From positions 2,899,501-2,963,500 of the forward strand of contig CP075525.1 of assembly GCA_025808415.1 (NCBI GenBank): a DNA stretch of 64,000 nt. Reading direction: 5' to 3'. Position numbers and translations under genes: made by a program. Position 1 is the first letter of the stretch, and each line of letters begins with the position of its first letter. The stretch comes from Cyclobacteriaceae bacterium. Lineage in GTDB: Bacteria > Bacteroidota > Bacteroidia > Cytophagales > Cyclobacteriaceae. This document shows positions 63,372 to 64,000 of the stretch, piece by piece. The notes under the pieces were generated by a model. The model saw only the letters and a program-made list of their open reading frames with translations, searched no databases and was not told where the DNA came from.

Positions 63372-63422
63372 TTCAAACAACGTTTATTTCTATAGTTCAA
63401 ATTATAAATATTTCCATACTCA

Positions 63423-64000
63423 ATGAGTTCAGTAAAAGTTACACACCAGGATAGAATACAAGACGGCATCAAGTACGCAGAAGAAACCTTGCTCGACCAG
63501 GGCGGACATCTTGACATTGATAAAAAGCTTTTGAAAAAACATTTTGACTTCAACGGAAAGACCGTGATGGACTTTGGTTGTGGCGTTGGGGGCATGAGCA
63601 TCTGGATGGCCAATAACTTAGGCGCCCTTGTAGACGGCTATGATATTGATGAAAAACATATTGAAGTAGCCTTTGCCTTGCTGAAAAAATATCCCACTGA
63701 CAAGGTAACGTTTTCACAAAAAAATATAATCGAGAATCCTATTGATAAGGAATACGATGTAATCATCCTCAACGATGTGATTGAGCACATTAAACCGGAC
63801 TGGATTCCGGGAATTCTCGACATCCTGGTAAACCGAAATTTGAAAAGAGGAGGCTTGCTTTATTTTAGCTATCCACCCTGGGAAGGGCCATACGCCAGTC
63901 ATATGCAACGTATCATCAATGTACCGTGGCTGCAATACATGCCTCAAGAAATGCTGGTGAACATGATCCGGAAACGAAACCAGACTACCCTTGGCCAATA
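63423..64000 (+). CDS. Class I SAM-dependent methyltransferase (partial, runs off right edge)
   Basis: The frame is open from ATG 63423 to the window end (192 codons) with no stop. The SAM-binding motif is 'KTVMDFGCGVGGMSIWMA' (motif I), followed by 'DGYDIDEKHIEVA' (motif II) and 'DVIILNDVIEHI' (motif IV). After that, 'GGLLYFSYPPWEGPYASHMQ' is the post-III region of methyltransferase_23-type proteins. The substrate is unknown. Its position next to the SGNH protein suggests glycan or lipid modification, which is inference. Confidence 0.88.
   Translation, partial: MSSVKVTHQDRIQDGIKYAEETLLDQGGHLDIDKKLLKKHFDFNGKTVMDFGCGVGGMSIWMANNLGALVDGYDIDEKHIEVAFALLKKYPTDKVTFSQKNIIENPIDKEYDVIILNDVIEHIKPDWIPGILDILVNRNLKRGGLLYFSYPPWEGPYASHMQRIINVPWLQYMPQEMLVNMIRKRNQTTLGQ

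Overview
The window reads as chromosomal DNA of a Bacteroidota, most likely a Cytophagales-type member. The evidence is a SusC/SusD pair, type IX secretion (T9SS) C-terminal sorting domains, a PorP/SprF protein, exact copies of the Bacteroidota -7 promoter box TAnnTTTG, and a menaquinone operon. There are no rRNA genes, CRISPR arrays, prophage or insertion sequences. One tRNA-Ser(CGA) is present.

Layout. (1) 1-12375 is a pectin/uronate utilisation locus. On the minus strand are an edge-truncated DUF4957/DUF5123-type lipoprotein, a SusD and a SusC. Divergent from them is kduI-kduD-lacI-uxaC-uxaB. Two near-identical 18-bp LacI-type operators lie in the shared 300-bp control region, one at each promoter side. 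(2) 12376-18299 holds a retropepsin-like protease, a LytS/LytTR two-component pair, tRNA-Ser, OsmC, a MacB-like permease and a conserved exported protein often called 'asparagine synthetase B'. (3) 18303-25998 is housekeeping: miaE, a putative porin, lpxK, a Nif3 protein, a coiled-coil protein with an eroded zinc ribbon, an exported TPR protein and a histidine phosphatase. (4) 26093-31779 is the menaquinone operon menI-menF-menD-menB-(TerB-like)-menE. (5) 31992-37717 is an exopolysaccharide cluster: receiver, pseudo-receiver/sugar transferase fusion, three glycosyltransferases and an exported propeller-like protein. (6) 37872-44480 encodes a 1745-residue esterase with 15 PKD-like repeats and a T9SS type-B tail, followed by a PorP/SprF-SPOR fusion. 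(7) 44703-50644 is patchy accessory DNA: SGNH protein, NeuD-type acyltransferase, DegT aminotransferase, HigBA, a glycosyltransferase and a PIN toxin with an unlisted 56-residue partner, with dispersed inverted-repeat elements between them. (8) 51078-62223 encodes two more giant esterases with type-A T9SS tails. (9) 62280-64000 holds an SGNH protein and a methyltransferase cut by the window edge.

How it works together. The pectin locus should import oligogalacturonides and convert unsaturated and saturated uronates towards KDG; altronate dehydratase, KDG kinase and KDPG aldolase are not in the window. The most unusual content is the set of three paralogous exported esterases (catalytic Ser-Asp-His visible in each) embedded in very large repeat-rich proteins, one of them next to its probable SprF-type partner and close to surface-polysaccharide genes. 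I infer that they deacylate or otherwise remodel polymer esters outside the cell; the substrate cannot be read from sequence.
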